Below are positions 8,714 through 15,932 of a stretch of DNA of 64,000 nt, piece by piece; the first letter of the stretch is position 1, and every line of letters begins with the position of its first letter. This DNA is from PALSA-555 sp963731625 (lineage in GTDB: Bacteria > Actinomycetota > Acidimicrobiia > IMCC26256 > PALSA-555), in contig CAVSWH010000004.1 of assembly GCA_963731625.1 (NCBI GenBank), positions 186,001 to 250,000 of the forward strand, written 5' to 3'. Under the pieces are notes generated by a model that was not told the DNA's origin, made no database searches, and worked only from the letters and a program-made list of their open reading frames with translations. Both the position numbers and the translations under genes were made by a program.

Positions 8714-9351
8714 GACGGTCCGTCGCGGCGCGTTGGCATCCAGCGGAGGTCGGCCGGCGAGCTGACGAGGGGCGGCGCCGGTGCGATCGACGAGGTCGTC
8801 GTCGACGCCTGCCCCGTCGGCGGGGGCAGCGGTGGGGCGGGTGGGGGCGGGGTCATCATCTGCGGCCCGGTCGACGCGTTGACGGGCGGCGCGACCGGGG
8901 GAGCGGTGGCGGGCCCGGCCGGGGCAGGCTGGGGCTGGCGCGGGGGCAGGCGTGGCCCACCCATGTCGGAGAGCCGGGTCACGGCCGGGCCGAACTGGGT
9001 GACGTCGCCGTTCGTGTCGAGCTGGTCGGCGGCCCAGCGGCGCAGCTGCGCGACGCGGTCCGCACCCGAGGGCTCCCATTGGCGGCGGGCCACGGCGAGC
9101 GCGACCGACTGGCACACCCGGCCGTCGCACTCGGAGGGCATGGCCGTCAAGACGGGTCGCGCGGCGCGGCGCAGCCCGAGATCGATCAGCTCGTTCCCGG
9201 CACGGGCGCGGTCGGCCGGCTCCTCCGCACTGCGGAGGCGGCGGGTCAGGCGGGACGTCTGGTTGTGGCGCGCGACCCCTCGCCACAGGATCGCCAGCAC
9301 GATCGCCGCCGCGCCGCCTGCGATCAGATACAGCTGGGTGTTAGCCGCCAT
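8710..9351 (-). CDS. Membrane-anchored protein with proline-rich C-terminus
   Basis: 213 aa. One N-terminal membrane helix (LYLIAGGAAAIVLAILW) carries a cytoplasmic helical region (RLTRRLRSAEEPADRARAG ... WAADQLDTN) of about 100 residues. The final 80 residues are rich in Pro/Ala/Thr. I recognise no family. The gene starts 11 nt inside the end of the exosortase gene and overlaps the ATP-grasp gene by GTGA, so it belongs to the surface-glycan operon, perhaps as a scaffold or assembly factor (inference from position only). Confidence 0.7.
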   Translation of the reverse strand: MAANTQLYLIAGGAAAIVLAILWRGVARHNQTSRLTRRLRSAEEPADRARAGNELIDLGLRRAARPVLTAMPSECDGRVCQSVALAVARRQWEPSGADRVAQLRRWAADQLDTNGDVTQFGPAVTRLSDMGGPRLPPRQPQPAPAGPATAPPVAPPVNASTGPQMMTPPPPAPPLPPPTGQASTTTSSIAPAPPLVSSPADLRWMPTRRDGPS

Positions 9352-9871
9352 TGGCGTACTCCTTCAGCAGCGTCTTGTTGCTCGGCAGCAGCACCCACAG
9401 GTAGAGGGTGAAGCCGGCCAGCACGTACAACAGGCCGAACGCCGTCCCGACCCAGTCGTGGAACACGGTGAGGCCCTGCGCGCTCGTGCGCACGCCGACG
9501 TAGGTGGAGAGGCCGATCCGCAAGAAGTTGCACACCAGCACGACGCCCGAGGCCGCCAGGAAGGCGAGGAACCGTCGCTGGGGTGAGCCGCCGACGACGA
9601 AGAGGCTGATCGCGCCGAAGGCGAGGATCGCCGCCAGCGCGGAGCACGAAGGGCTGATCGTGGCGAGGAACGGCGCGGCGTGCGTCGGGAGGACGAGGAT
9701 CTGGTTCTCGAACACCTGGCTGGCTCGGGTGACGCCCATCGCCTGGAAGCTGCGGGCGATGACCTGCGCCTCCACGTTGCGCCAGGGGTCGATGAGCAGC
9801 CAGAAGGCGCCGATCGTCACGCCGAACGCGAGGCCGAGCCGGATGACCACGTTCAGCACCGTGCGGTTCAC
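9341..9871 (-). CDS. Exosortase/archaeosortase family transpeptidase (minimal form)
   Basis: 176 aa integral membrane protein with 4-5 hydrophobic helices. The residues expected for exosortase/archaeosortase catalysis are in place: Cys76 in TISPSCSALAAIL, Arg118 in CNFLRIGLSTYV and His138 in HDWVGTAFGLLY. Members of the family cleave a C-terminal sorting signal on exported proteins. At 176 aa it is much shorter than proteobacterial EpsH-type enzymes (about 280-300). The start is GTG 9869-9871, in a GTGA overlap with the glycosyltransferase; the stop is TAA. The first gene of the same operon encodes a protein with a helix plus Arg tail, the likely substrate. I cannot assign a named Xrt subfamily. 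Confidence 0.85.
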   Translation of the reverse strand: MNRTVLNVVIRLGLAFGVTIGAFWLLIDPWRNVEAQVIARSFQAMGVTRASQVFENQILVLPTHAAPFLATISPSCSALAAILAFGAISLFVVGGSPQRRFLAFLAASGVVLVCNFLRIGLSTYVGVRTSAQGLTVFHDWVGTAFGLLYVLAGFTLYLWVLLPSNKTLLKEYANGG

Positions 9872-11277
9872 GACGCCACCGCCACGGTGCGCTGCTGGTC
9901 GAGGCCGCTCCGGGGTGTCTTCACCCAGGTGTAGGGCCGGCCGACGACGCCGTCGAACCACGATTTCGTGCACACGATCGTGAACAGCACGAAGGTCGGA
10001 AGGAACAGGAGGATCCCGGCGGCGGCCTGGCGGGGCGCGCGGCTCACGATGAGCCCGGACGCGAGCTCGATGAGCGGTCCGAGGAACAACAACGTGGCGA
10101 TCGGCGTCAGATCCAGCCCGTTGCCCCAGGAGAGGACGCCGGCCGCGCGGAGCACGACGAGCACCAGCCCGAGCATGCAGAACACGGGCACGTGGTAGAC
10201 GAGGAGGAACATCATCGACTCGACCTTGCGAGCGAAGCCGAGGTTCTTCGACGCCAGCATCGAGCGGCGGTACTCCCGCCAGGCCTGCTGGTGGCCCCGA
10301 GCCCAGCGATAACGCTGACGCCAGAACCGCCGGAAGGTCGGAACGCTCTCCTCGGTGTCGATCGCCGTGACGTCGAAGCGCACGACGCGGCCGACCAGCA
10401 CCATCCGCAAGGTCAGGTCGGTGTCCTCGGTGACGGTCTGCTCGTTCCAGCCGCCGAAGGCTCGCAGCCAGCTGGCGCGCGCCGCGCAGTTCGATCCGCC
10501 GTACGCGGGAAGCTCGAAGAGCGACTGGCGTCCGTACTCGTTGACGAGGTAGCCGCAGTAGTAGTCGACCGCGATGCTGCGCGCGAGGCGTGTCTCGTTC
10601 GAGTTCCGCACGATGCACCGGCCCTGCACCGCGCCGACCTTCGGGTCGGCGAAGTGGCGGACCAAGCGACGCAGGACATCGGCGCGGGGCTTGTGGTCGG
10701 CGTCGAACACGACGACGACCTCGCCCTGGGCGACGGCCAGCGCGGCGTTCAGCGCGCCCGACTTCCCGCCGCCGGTGTTGGGTGGCCGGTGGATGCAGCG
10801 GAGCACCGGGTGACGGCGGGTGAGCTCGTCGAGGATCGCGCCGGTGTCGTCGTCGGAGCCGTCGTCGATCACGATGATCTCGTGGCGGTCGTCGGGGTAG
10901 TCGAGCGCGAGCAGCGTCGTGACGAGGCCCTCGATGACGAGTGCCTCGTTGCGGCACGGGACCATCACGGTCACGAACGGGTGGTAGCCCCAGTCGAAGC
11001 CGGTGCGGCTGCGGATGTCACGCGGCGCGAGCGTCAGCGCCGACACGGCGAACGCGAGGTGCCGGAACAGGAACACGAGGAAGAGGACCGTCAAGAAGAT
11101 GACGATGGAGAGGCTCGCGTTCGTGACGCCGAGCGCGCCGAAGAGCACCATCCCCAGTCCGGCGAGGAAGAGCAGCGTCCACGGGGTGCCGGACGGGCCG
11201 GCGTGCGTCCCGGCTGGGAGGGCCGTGGGCACGGGCGTCGGCTCGGTGGTCTGCGGCGCCGCGGCGAGTGTCGTCAC
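9868..11277 (-). CDS. Processive family 2 glycosyltransferase (membrane)
   Basis: 469 aa. It has an N-terminal helix pair (TLLFLAGLGMVLFGALG and IVIFLTVLFLVFLFRHLAF) and a GT-A domain with VIDDGSDDD, the DxD in VFDADHKPR, the acceptor motif TEDTDLTLR and a QRYRW box. Three or four membrane helices follow. This is the D,D,D,Q(Q/R)xRW signature of processive GT2 enzymes (cellulose/chitin/poly-GlcNAc synthase type) that polymerise and extrude a polysaccharide. With wecB in the operon, an N-acetylhexosamine polymer is a reasonable inference. GTG 11275-11277 overlaps the stop of the upstream surface protein (GTGA). The glycan product cannot be read from sequence. Confidence 0.9.
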   Translation of the reverse strand: MTTLAAAPQTTEPTPVPTALPAGTHAGPSGTPWTLLFLAGLGMVLFGALGVTNASLSIVIFLTVLFLVFLFRHLAFAVSALTLAPRDIRSRTGFDWGYHPFVTVMVPCRNEALVIEGLVTTLLALDYPDDRHEIIVIDDGSDDDTGAILDELTRRHPVLRCIHRPPNTGGGKSGALNAALAVAQGEVVVVFDADHKPRADVLRRLVRHFADPKVGAVQGRCIVRNSNETRLARSIAVDYYCGYLVNEYGRQSLFELPAYGGSNCAARASWLRAFGGWNEQTVTEDTDLTLRMVLVGRVVRFDVTAIDTEESVPTFRRFWRQRYRWARGHQQAWREYRRSMLASKNLGFARKVESMMFLLVYHVPVFCMLGLVLVVLRAAGVLSWGNGLDLTPIATLLFLGPLIELASGLIVSRAPRQAAAGILLFLPTFVLFTIVCTKSWFDGVVGRPYTWVKTPRSGLDQQRTVAVAS

Positions 11278-11753
11278 GCGCGGGCTCGCAGTCGCCGCGT
11301 CCGCCAGAAGAGCAGCGCGCCGAGCACGGCGGTGACGATCGCCAACGCCCCGATGGGGCCCCAACTCGCCAGCGTGCTGCTCGCCGGTGTCGTCTGGCAC
11401 GCCTGCCCCGGCGTGTGCACGTGCACGCCGTCCAGCGTCCACGTGACGGGTCCCGGGGCGTCAATGGCGAAGACGTTGATCTTGGTGCCGGACTCGAAGG
11501 TGGTCGGCTGGCCACGGTCGACGGGACCGGGGGAGAAGCCGTTGCTGTCCCCGACCCCGAGCGTGAGCGCCGGTCCGCTGTTGTCGTAGCCGAAGACCGT
11601 GTGCGTCGTCCCGTGCTGCGTCACGCTGCACACCACGATGGGCGTCACCGACGACGGCGTGGCCGACGCAGCGCCCGGGGCGGCGACGACGGCCAGCGCG
11701 ACGCCCGCGAGTGCTCCGAGCGCCAGGCGCGTGGCTCGGCGAGCTCGCGGCAT
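11274..11753 (-). CDS. Exported surface protein with C-terminal helix and Arg tail, putative exosortase substrate
   Basis: 159 aa from ATG 11751-11753, preceded by GAAGGGA at good spacing. The N-terminus is a signal peptide (basic MPRARRATR, then LALGALAGVALAVVAAPGAA, cleavage near ASA). The core domain has FGYDNSG, GDSNGFSPGP, DRGQPTTF and WTLDG, a surface domain I have seen in other actinobacterial exported proteins. The C-terminus is a short linker (TTPASSTLAS), a hydrophobic helix (GALAIVTAVLGALLFW) and the basic end RTRRLRARA. That order (linker, helix, Arg cluster) is the architecture of exosortase sorting signals. It is the first gene of the operon that encodes the exosortase. Confidence 0.78.
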   Translation of the reverse strand: MPRARRATRLALGALAGVALAVVAAPGAASATPSSVTPIVVCSVTQHGTTHTVFGYDNSGPALTLGVGDSNGFSPGPVDRGQPTTFESGTKINVFAIDAPGPVTWTLDGVHVHTPGQACQTTPASSTLASWGPIGALAIVTAVLGALLFWRTRRLRARA

Positions 11754-11836
11754 GCCCTCGGTCCCTTCTCGGCGGCTCGACACTTCGGCACAGGCCGGAA
11801 GCCGGACCAACGGTCCGCCTCCCAACCCATAGAGAG

Positions 11837-11864
11837 CATCGGTGGATCGCTTTTCTGGCTTGAG
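11837..11864 (-). promoter_or_regulatory. Candidate sigma-28 (WhiG/FliA)-type promoter of the exosortase operon
   Basis: On the minus strand CTCAAG lies 16 nt before CCGATG, about 84 nt upstream of the surface-protein start. Sigma-28-family promoters have TAAA-N15-GCCGATAA; the -10-like part and spacing fit, while the -35-like part is CTCAAG. Closely similar pairs stand before the TadE-like gene and the secreted metalloprotease. Confidence 0.45.
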
Positions 11865-12011
11865 CGACCCGGGGCGATTTGGCCTTGCGGGACTTGGCGC
11901 CCTGCCCCATTGGCCGTAGTGCCGATAATCCTCGTTATGTCAACTACGGCGCAGGACGGGCTGGCGGACCCAGCGTGCTGATCGCAGCCCTATCCCCCGG
12001 CGCTGGCGGGC

Positions 12012-12446
12012 TTACGAGCCGTGCGGGACGGTCGCCGTGACCTCGTAGGCGAGGCGGGTCGTGTAGGACTCGAGCAGGTTCGTGGTCTGGAGCTGCACCG
12101 ACAGCTGGACCGCGGCCGCCCCTGCGTTCCGGGGGTCCTCCGCGAACGCGGCAGCGACGCCGGCGATCACCGTCCGCACGTCCGCGCCGATCGGGGTGAA
12201 GCCGACCGGTGCGGCGGAGCACGAGAGGGACGCGCCCGAGGACACCTGCGCCTGCGGGTACGGGAGGCTGTCGGGCAGGATGAACTGCACGGGGCCCTCG
12301 GTGAGGGTCGGGCCCGAGTTCGTGTCGACGCTGACGTCGAGCAGACCCCGGTAGGTCGTCGACCGCAGGGTGCCGCCGGTCGGTGACGTGACCACGACGT
12401 CGACGACCGGGCTCGGCGCGCAGTACTTCGCGACGAAGTTGGCCAT
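12012..12446 (-). CDS. Hypothetical protein
   Basis: 144 aa from an ATG with GGGAG 4 nt upstream. No signal peptide and no membrane helix are visible, though the sequence is beta-rich (VVDVVVTSPTGGTLRSTTY, AAVQLSVQLQTTNLL). Single-domain and unrecognised. It stands between two divergent or convergent surface-type genes without a clear operon partner. Composition and codon use match its neighbours, so it is probably a real gene. Confidence 0.55.
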   Translation of the reverse strand: MANFVAKYCAPSPVVDVVVTSPTGGTLRSTTYRGLLDVSVDTNSGPTLTEGPVQFILPDSLPYPQAQVSSGASLSCSAAPVGFTPIGADVRTVIAGVAAAFAEDPRNAGAAAVQLSVQLQTTNLLESYTTRLAYEVTATVPHGS

Positions 12447-12610
12447 GAGCTCCCGCCCTTTCGATCGAACGCGGTGCTCGGAGTGTCGCCGCGAGTGTGC
12501 TCACAGACAAGCGCCTGATGACCGGGGTCAGATTGACGCGCTGGTGGGCACCCTCAGACTCCCCCGCTGGCGGCCGGGCTCGGCTGCTCGCGTTCGGGGG
12601 GAGGCTGGAG

Positions 12611-13249
12611 ATGCCGGAAGACGGTGGGTCAGCGCGCGTGAGCCGCGTCGCTGCGTGGATGGGAATCGCGTTTGCCGTGCTGTTCGTGGCGGGCAACTTC
12701 GTCCCACCCATGCCGAAGCACCAGAGCAACACGCTCGAATGGGCCCAGCTGTGGAACACCAGCGGTCATCGCGCCTCAGCGATCATCGGCGCCTACCTCC
12801 TCATCCTCGGGATGCTGGCGTTCATCTACTTCGCGTCGAGCTTCCGGGCCCGCGTCGGTGACGGCTCGGGCATGATGCTGGCCTTCGCTGTGCTGTTCGC
12901 GGTCTTCGCGATGGCGGCCGGACTCATCGGCGCGTCGATCGCCGGGGCGAAGGTCTTCACGAACGCACCCATCCCGGCTGGTGCACTCTCACAGCAGCTG
13001 AACAGCCTGGCCGGGGGCCTGATCGTCGTGCCGGGCGGCCTCGCGGCCGGCGCGTTCGTCGGGGTCGCCGCGCACCTCGCACGCCGGGCGGGGGTCCTCC
13101 CGGGGTGGCTGACGATCGCCGGCTACGCCGTGGCGATTCTGCAGCTGGCGGCCGTGCTCTTCTTCCCCCTGCTGCTCGTCCCGCTGTGGGTGCTGGTGGT
13201 CTCGATCGTCCTGCTCCGCAGCGACGCGAAGGCCCTGGCGACGGCCTAA
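12611..13249 (+). CDS. Multi-pass membrane protein of unknown function
   Basis: 212 aa with five to six hydrophobic helices (for example AAWMGIAFAVLFVAGNF, GAYLLILGMLAFIYFASSF, LAFAVLFAVFAMAAGLIGA, LVPLWVLVVSIVLL). ATG 12611 is chosen over an upstream start at 12497 because GGAGGCTGGAG directly precedes it and because the upstream extension is Arg/Trp-rich and looks non-coding. There are no catalytic motifs. It is monocistronic, between a minus-strand gene and the secreted metalloprotease. Confidence 0.68.
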   Translation: MPEDGGSARVSRVAAWMGIAFAVLFVAGNFVPPMPKHQSNTLEWAQLWNTSGHRASAIIGAYLLILGMLAFIYFASSFRARVGDGSGMMLAFAVLFAVFAMAAGLIGASIAGAKVFTNAPIPAGALSQQLNSLAGGLIVVPGGLAAGAFVGVAAHLARRAGVLPGWLTIAGYAVAILQLAAVLFFPLLLVPLWVLVVSIVLLRSDAKALATA

Positions 13250-13372
13250 TCAGCCCCCAGGCGTCGGCTTCGCACACCCGGCGGGGTCCGGCGCGAGCCG
13301 CGCACTGCCGCGGCGCCGCGTGGCGCGCCCGATCTGTGAGGTCGTCTCCGTCGCCGCTCCCGGCCCAAAGGC

Positions 13373-13399
13373 CTCAGGTTCGCCTCACGCCGGCCGATA
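13373..13399 (+). promoter_or_regulatory. Candidate sigma-28-type promoter of the secreted metalloprotease
   Basis: CTCAGG and CCGATA (preceded by G, giving GCCGATA) are separated by 15 nt, ending 9 nt before ATG 13409. If used, the transcript would be essentially leaderless. The pattern matches the sites at 11837-11864 and 41950-41978. Confidence 0.4.
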
Positions 13400-13408
13400 G
13401 GGCTGAGC

Positions 13409-14557
13409 ATGAAAACGGGGACGGGAGTCATTCGTCGTGCTGGCGCGCTCGTACTGAGCCTTGGCGTCGCCCTGATGGGCGGGACGCTTGCTGGAGCGTC
13501 ACCGAAGCCGGCACCGTTGGCCTTCTCGACCGGGTCGTGGAAGGTCACGTTCGACGCCGAGATCGTGCAGAGCGCGTCGTTCGTCAACAGCACCATCGAC
13601 GTGCACGGTGAGGGCGACGCCAACGTCGAGAACGGCAAGCTGACCGCGACCTGCCAGGCGGGCGGCAGCACCTACGGGACGGTGACGACCGCCGGCCAGT
13701 CCTATGACGTCAACGGCGCCCTCACGGTGAGCAACTGCGCGTTCAACGGCCCGGCGAGCGCGCCCGTCTGGTCGGCGGTGACCGGCTTCGCCGGGACGGT
13801 CAACGGTGCGGGCGCGGGCGGGACCTTCGGCCCGATCTCCAGCCCGCTCACGCTCGAACGGAGCACGCCGAACCTGGTCGAGGGCCACTGGGAGGACTCG
13901 CTGCGGGCCGCCACCCAGGCCCTGGGCGTCGACGTGACCGGGCCGGCCGCGTTCGTCGCCGTGAAGAACGGCGACTGCCCGACGTCCGGACCGCTGCTGC
14001 CCAACAACGACAAGAACGGTGGACGGATCCAGAACGGCACCCCGGACTCGCCGACGATGGTGCGCATCGACGTCGATCCGAGCATCAGTGGGGACCCGGC
14101 GCTGGAGCAGGGGCTCGAGGCGGCGATCGTGACCTGGAACGCCGATCTCGAGCAGGCCGGGCGCAACATCGTGTTCACCACTGATCCGGGTCCGGGTCCC
14201 GTGGAGCACATCGCGGTCGACAGCCCGACGACCGAGGCCCAGCTTGGTGCCCAGCCGATCGGCGCCAACAGCGCGGCGGAGACGGACACCGCTCAGTCGA
14301 CGCCCGGGCCGAACGGGGTGCGCTACACCCAGGTGGCCAACACGCTCGTGAAGGGCGACGGGCTCAGCGCCTCCCAGCCCTGGTCGTCGGTGAGCCCCGA
14401 CATCGTGGAGCACCTGTTCCTTCACGAGCTCGGTCACGTCCTCGGTCTGGGTGACGAGCACACGACACCGGACAGTGTGATGTGGTCGAAGCTGCTCACG
14501 TCGAGCAACCCGATCACGGTGTCGTGTCAGGACCTGCGCACCCTCAAGTCGCTCTGA
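13409..14557 (+). CDS. Secreted zinc metalloprotease (metzincin-like)
   Basis: 382 aa. There is a signal peptide at the N-terminus (RRAGALVLSLGVALMGGTL, cleavage near AGA). An immunoglobulin-like or beta-rich prodomain of about 170 residues precedes a C-terminal protease domain. The zinc motif is HELGHVLGLGDEH at 339-351 (H339, E340, H343, then D349/H351), followed by a probable Met-turn (DSVMW, M358), as in metzincins. The N-terminal cysteines (TCQAG, SNCAF) may form a disulphide. The substrate is unknown; it could process surface proteins. It may be led by the sigma-28-like site just upstream. The chain ends soon after the Met-turn, so the catalytic domain is compact. Confidence 0.82.
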   Translation: MKTGTGVIRRAGALVLSLGVALMGGTLAGASPKPAPLAFSTGSWKVTFDAEIVQSASFVNSTIDVHGEGDANVENGKLTATCQAGGSTYGTVTTAGQSYDVNGALTVSNCAFNGPASAPVWSAVTGFAGTVNGAGAGGTFGPISSPLTLERSTPNLVEGHWEDSLRAATQALGVDVTGPAAFVAVKNGDCPTSGPLLPNNDKNGGRIQNGTPDSPTMVRIDVDPSISGDPALEQGLEAAIVTWNADLEQAGRNIVFTTDPGPGPVEHIAVDSPTTEAQLGAQPIGANSAAETDTAQSTPGPNGVRYTQVANTLVKGDGLSASQPWSSVSPDIVEHLFLHELGHVLGLGDEHTTPDSVMWSKLLTSSNPITVSCQDLRTLKSL

Positions 14558-14560
14558 TCC

Positions 14561-15211
14561 TTACCCAACGAAGGTGAAGAGCCGCCGGCCAGTCTGCAGC
14601 GCAGCGGGCTGGCCGGCGAACGCGTGGTGGCCGACGCTGACGTAGTCGCTGTCGCCGAGGACGTCGAACGCGAGCTCGCGGAAGCCGGACTGGGCGAACC
14701 AGTCCCGGATCGTCGGTGTCATGTCCGGCGGGAAGCGATGCCGGGTCCACAGCACGGACGCCTCGGCGGCGCAGAGCTGATCGAGCGAGGTGATGATCGC
14801 CTCGATGTCCTCGGTGCTCACGTTGCCGAACACGCCGCAGACGAGCACCACGTCCGCCGGGACGGCACCCACGTAGCCGTCCGTCAGCCCTGCGTCCGTC
14901 GTGCGCACCTCGAGCTCGAGCTGCTGCGCCGCGGCCTCGGCCCGGGCCGCGGCGGAGAGCTTCGGGTTCAGCTCGAGCAGGCGGGCCCGTACGTCGTCGC
15001 GTCGTGGGTGGGACGCGAGCACGCCGAGGACGTCACGCCCCTCCCCCGCGCAGAGGCTGAGCAGCCGCACCGGCCCGGCCGGTGCGCGGTCGAGCGCGAA
15101 CCGCAGCTGGTCCTGGACGAGGACCAGGCGCCGCGCCAGGGGTGAGTCGGGCGCGTCGTAGGCCTGGTGCCACTCAACCCAGTCGCGGACGCGCCCTTCG
15201 GTCTCGGCCAC
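14561..15211 (-). CDS. Class I SAM-dependent methyltransferase
   Basis: 216 aa. SAM motif I is LLSLCAGEGRDVLGVLA, the acidic end of beta-2 is ARLLELNPKLSAAA, and motif post-II is PADVVLVCGVFGNVS. The C-terminal SVGHHAFAGQP and RLFTFVG are seen in a family of small actinobacterial methyltransferases of unknown substrate. It lies 3 nt downstream of the membrane Ig-like protein gene, so the two are probably one transcript. The stop overlaps the 3' region of the convergent metalloprotease gene (3 nt apart). Confidence 0.8.
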   Translation of the reverse strand: MAETEGRVRDWVEWHQAYDAPDSPLARRLVLVQDQLRFALDRAPAGPVRLLSLCAGEGRDVLGVLASHPRRDDVRARLLELNPKLSAAARAEAAAQQLELEVRTTDAGLTDGYVGAVPADVVLVCGVFGNVSTEDIEAIITSLDQLCAAEASVLWTRHRFPPDMTPTIRDWFAQSGFRELAFDVLGDSDYVSVGHHAFAGQPAALQTGRRLFTFVG

Positions 15212-15214
15212 CGG

Positions 15215-15871
15215 TCAGGTGGTCGGCGACGTCGTGGGCGGTGAGATCTGGGTGACGGTCTGGGTGCGGTTCTGCGAGGAGACACCGTTCCGCGCGGTGA
15301 TCGTGTACGTGTGGCTGTGGCCGTCGCAGGCGAACGGGACCGAGTCGGCGCCCGTCGGGCCCGAGTACGTCTTGAAGGCGCCGGCGCCGTCGATCGACAG
15401 GGTCACCTGGGTCGCGTTGGGCGCCGACCACGACACCGAGATCGTCGTCGGGCTCGAACAGCTGACGGTGCTCGGCGTGTTGAACGACTGGATCGAGACC
15501 TGCGCCGCGGCGGTGGTTGCGGTCGTCGTGGCGGTGCTCGTCGACGTGGACGTCGTCGGCGTGGTGGAGTTCGAGCTGCCGTTGCTGGTCAGCAAGATGA
15601 TGAGCAGCACGATGATGATGACGGCGAGCACCCCGGCGACGACGAAGAGGATCGTCCGCTGGCGGTGGTTGTCGTCCTCGGGACCGCCGGCGTCGGGCGG
15701 GCCGCCGCCGGGCGGGCGGGGCGGCGGCATGTACTGCGTGCCGTCCCCGGCGGCGACGGTCGCCTCGTAGCCCGCGTAGCCGCCCGAGGAGACCGGCGGA
15801 CGCTCGACGGGGCCGCGCTCGGTCGGCGCGTCGCCGAAGCGGCCGTCGTCGTCGTCATCCCAGCGGCTCAT
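15215..15871 (-). CDS. Single-pass membrane protein with extracellular Ig-like domain
   Basis: 218 aa. The cytoplasmic N-terminus is acidic and Pro/Gly-rich (DDDDDGRFGD, PPPRPPGGGPP). One membrane helix follows (ILFVVAGVLAVIIIVLLIIL), then a Ser/Thr linker (probably O-glycosylated or disordered) and an Ig/fibronectin-like beta domain (STVSCSSPTTISVSWSAPNA ... HTYTITARNG). The two cysteines of the domain may form a disulphide. Function unknown; the architecture suggests a surface sensor or adhesion protein. Confidence 0.72.
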   Translation of the reverse strand: MSRWDDDDDGRFGDAPTERGPVERPPVSSGGYAGYEATVAAGDGTQYMPPPRPPGGGPPDAGGPEDDNHRQRTILFVVAGVLAVIIIVLLIILLTSNGSSNSTTPTTSTSTSTATTTATTAAAQVSIQSFNTPSTVSCSSPTTISVSWSAPNATQVTLSIDGAGAFKTYSGPTGADSVPFACDGHSHTYTITARNGVSSQNRTQTVTQISPPTTSPTT

Positions 15872-15932
15872 CGGGTCGTGAGCCTACGACGGTCGCCGCC
15901 CGGAGCGGCGCATTGTCCGCGCGCGGTGGCGG

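Noticed and set aside
11921..11928. GCCGATAA on the + strand as a sigma-28 -10 element
   Set aside because: No CTCAAG or TAAA partner at 15-17 nt upstream and no gene follows on that strand within range.
11837..11940. c-di-GMP (GEMM) riboswitch upstream of the exosortase operon
   Set aside because: The conserved GEMM core and receptor were not recognisable; the CTCAAG/CCGATG pair explains the pattern better.
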